Positions 62,300 through 64,000 of a stretch of 64,000 bases of DNA are shown piece by piece. Made by a program: the position numbers and the translations under genes. This stretch comes from CAVUFH01 sp963740835 (GTDB taxonomy: Bacteria; Actinomycetota; Acidimicrobiia; IMCC26256; PALSA-610): assembly GCA_963740835.1 (NCBI GenBank), contig CAVUFH010000007.1:62001-126000 (forward strand), written 5' to 3'. How positions within the stretch are numbered: the stretch's first letter is position 1; each line of letters starts with the position of its first letter. The notes beneath the pieces were generated by a model. That model saw only the letters and a program-made list of their open reading frames with translations, did no database searches and had not been told where the DNA came from.

Positions 62300-62391
62300 T
62301 TGCGCGGTGGAGCACAAGGCCGTTACCCTGCCGATTCTCGCTGCGGGGTTCCGGGGAACGGAGACCGGACACGCATGTGACCGGGCGCACA
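62300..62391 (+). promoter_or_regulatory. whiB1 promoter region with a CRP-like site
   Basis: TTGCGC (62300-62305) and TACCCT (62324-62329) are spaced by 18 bp. Downstream, TGTGA-N6-GCACA (62376-62391) matches the CRP consensus TGTGA-N6-TCACA except for one base. M. tuberculosis whiB1 is known to be controlled by the cAMP receptor protein Rv3676, so the element is placed in a meaningful context. Its position downstream of the presumed start would favour repression, unless another promoter exists. Confidence 0.5.
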
Positions 62392-62430
62392 AGACCCGCA
62401 TCTGTGCGACCCATCAGAAGGGGGAACGAA

Positions 62431-62727
62431 GTGGCGCTGACGTGGATTCGCACACACGACTGGGACTCGGACGCGTGGCGCAACCGCGCCGCGTGCCGGG
62501 ACACGAGTCCCGAGCTGTTCTTCCCGATCGGCACCACCGGCGTCGCCCTCGACCAGATCGAAGCGGCGAAGCGCGTGTGCAGCCAGTGCCCGGTCACCGG
62601 CGAATGCCTCGAATTCGCGCTGGCAACCAACCAGGAAGCCGGCGTCTGGGGCGGTCTCACCGAAGAGGAGCGCCGTCGGGTCCGCAAGGGCTGGACCGCG
62701 ACCAGCTCCGAGATCCGCGTCAGCTGA
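62431..62727 (+). CDS. whiB1: WhiB-family Fe-S transcription factor, WhiB1 type
   Basis: 98 residues from GTG 62431 with a GGGGGA site upstream. Four cluster cysteines, Cys22 (AACRD), Cys50, Cys53 (CSQC) and Cys59 (GECL), bind a NO-sensitive 4Fe-4S cluster. GVWGG (71-75) and the basic C-terminus (RRRVRKGW) complete the family. WhiB1 binds the principal sigma factor and is essential in mycobacteria. The identity is supported by the adjacent convergent pdtaS, the same neighbourhood as Rv3219-Rv3220c. Confidence 0.92.
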   Translation: MALTWIRTHDWDSDAWRNRAACRDTSPELFFPIGTTGVALDQIEAAKRVCSQCPVTGECLEFALATNQEAGVWGGLTEEERRRVRKGWTATSSEIRVS

Positions 62728-62752
62728 CTCGACGCCCTACAACTCGACGCCT

Positions 62753-64000
62753 CTACAACTCGACACGGGGCATCGCGACGCGGACACGCACACACACCGA
62801 CGTCCCGCCGTTGCTGTGCATCTCGATCGATCCGTCGAGCTCGCCGGTGACGAGCGCGTGCACGATCGACAGGCCGAGGCCCTGACTGCCCTCGAGTGAG
62901 AACTCGTCGGGCAGGCCCGCGCCGTTGTCGACGACCTCGATCACGACGAAGTCGCCCTCCCGCCGGAGTTGCACGGACACCTGCGCGCCCTGCGATCCTT
63001 CGGGGAACGCGTGGTCGACCGCGTTCTGCATCAGCTCGTTCAGCACGACCGCGAGCGGGGTCGCGACCTCGCCCGGCAGGTCGCCGGCGTCGCCGTCCAC
63101 GCTGAAGCGGATCCGCAGCTCGGGCGACGACGCGGTGTCCTCGACCAGGCGTGCGAGCGGGCGCACGATCTCACCGAAGTGCACGATGTCGCCGGGTTCG
63201 CGCGACAGGGTCTCGTGCACGATCGCGATCGACCGGATCCGGCGCTCGGACTCTGCCAGCGCGGCCTTGGCCTCGGGCGACCGCAAGCGGCGGGTCTGCA
63301 ACCGGAGCAAGGACGCGATCGTCTGCAAGTTGTTCTTCACGCGGTGGTGGATCTCGCGGATCGTTGCGTCCTTCGAGAGCAGCATGCGATCGCGCCGCCG
63401 GAGGTCGCTCACGTCGCGCAGCAGGATGATGGCCCCGACCGCCCGCCCCGCTTCGAGCTGCGGGACGATGTGGGTCAGCACCGACACGTCGTCCCGCTCC
63501 ATCTCCTCCGCGACCGGGAGGTGCGTCGACATCGCCATTCGCGGGGCGCTGTCGTCGAAGCCGATATCGGCGAGCAGCTGCCCCTGCGCATAGGGGTGGA
63601 TGCCCATGCGGTGCAGTGAGCTCACCGCGTTCGGACTCGCGAATCCGACCCGCGTCTCTGCGTCGATGACGATGACGCCGTCGCCGACGCGCGGCGCGCT
63701 CTCGACCTCCATCTCGTCCACCTCGAAGGGGAAGGAGCCCTCCGCGATCATGCTGGCGAACCGGTCGAACGCCTCGAGATAAGCCCGCTCGAGATCGCCT
63801 TCGCGACGCGTGAACGACACCGGCGACTCTTGGGTCAGCACCGCGATCGGACGCCCGGCGTGCAACATGGGGATGCACTTCACGTGCACGCGGTCCTTCG
63901 CGCCGAGCGCGCTGGTGTCGCCCTCGACGATCTCGACGGTGCGCCAGCAGCGGGTGAGAAGTGGCCGTTCGACCTCGTCGATGACACTGCCGACCAGGTC
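62753..64000 (-). CDS. pdtaS: PdtaS-type sensor histidine kinase (5' end beyond the window)
   Basis: The frame is open through the right edge of the window, so the N-terminus (GAF domain in relatives) is cut. Visible parts are a GAF/PAS region (VIVIDAETRVGFASPNAVSSL, then VAEEMERDDVSVL), the HisKA_2 box with phosphoacceptor His in REIHHRVKNNLQTIASLLRL, and the N box in LNELMQNAVDHAFPEG. The G boxes are DNGAGLPDEF and SQGLGLSIVHALV. In mycobacteria PdtaS phosphorylates the antiterminator response regulator PdtaR and senses copper and nitric oxide. Confidence 0.88.
   Translation of the reverse strand, partial: DLVGSVIDEVERPLLTRCWRTVEIVEGDTSALGAKDRVHVKCIPMLHAGRPIAVLTQESPVSFTRREGDLERAYLEAFDRFASMIAEGSFPFEVDEMEVESAPRVGDGVIVIDAETRVGFASPNAVSSLHRMGIHPYAQGQLLADIGFDDSAPRMAMSTHLPVAEEMERDDVSVLTHIVPQLEAGRAVGAIILLRDVSDLRRRDRMLLSKDATIREIHHRVKNNLQTIASLLRLQTRRLRSPEAKAALAESERRIRSIAIVHETLSREPGDIVHFGEIVRPLARLVEDTASSPELRIRFSVDGDAGDLPGEVATPLAVVLNELMQNAVDHAFPEGSQGAQVSVQLRREGDFVVIEVVDNGAGLPDEFSLEGSQGLGLSIVHALVTGELDGSIEMHSNGGTSVCVRVRVAMPRVEL

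Overview
The window is GC-rich and densely coded, and its gene content points to an actinobacterium (Actinomycetota), plausibly class Acidimicrobiia, although I cannot fix the class without a tree. It carries actinobacterial signatures: a fused E2-E1 2-oxoglutarate decarboxylase (kgd), a WhiB1-PdtaS gene pair, a Bpa/PafE proteasome activator, class II DAHP synthase, mycothiol-type arsenate reductase and a class E sortase. The order argS-lysA-hom-thrC ... rho-rpmE-prfA-prmC ... wecA-atpI-atpBEFHAGDC matches the block known from Mycobacterium tuberculosis (Rv1292-Rv1311), interrupted by extra genes.

Layout. 0-6 kb: a toroid (prenyltransferase-like) protein, a small methyltransferase module, a B12-dependent acyl-CoA mutase with isobutyryl-type active-site residues, an SDR dehydrogenase and glpX. 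6-10.5 kb: an arsenic island of divergent units (arsR/arsI; an ArsR-phosphatase fusion with an aquaporin and arsC; a CoA-disulfide-reductase-like flavoprotein) and no recognisable ArsB or Acr3 pump. 11-18.8 kb: the ATP synthase operon with its promoter. 18.9-21.8 kb: wecA, glyA, rpiB. 21.9-25.3 kb: two Fe-S (Cas4/AddB-like) nuclease-family genes, a thiolase-like gene and a DUF983 protein. 25.3-34.6 kb: prmC-prfA, a lipoprotein, a luciferase-like/diiron pair with its TetR regulator, a DUF1385 protein, rpmE and rho. 35-44.3 kb: a phosphoglycerate-mutase-family gene in the thrB position, a sugar dehydrogenase, and an overlapping operon argS-lysA-hom-thrC-sortase-SDR. 44.4-55.5 kb: diguanylate cyclase, tRNA-Arg, DEAD-box helicase, aldehyde dehydrogenase, bpa, aroG, kgd. 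55.5-64 kb: a TetR/MFS efflux unit, dapA, a TSUP permease, uracil-DNA glycosylase, a lipid kinase, a GDPD phosphodiesterase, whiB1 and pdtaS (cut by the window end).

Links between genes. Homoserine/threonine synthesis (hom, thrC and the proposed kinase at 34994-36163) and lysine synthesis (dapA, lysA) are well represented. Many single genes look leaderless: a TANNNT element lies 6-8 nt before the start codon. At least six coding regions, including the essential atpD and argS, are interrupted by a shift of the same sense (+1). That suggests a systematic consensus error, or less likely a recoding phenomenon. Before any of these genes is called a pseudogene the reads should be checked.
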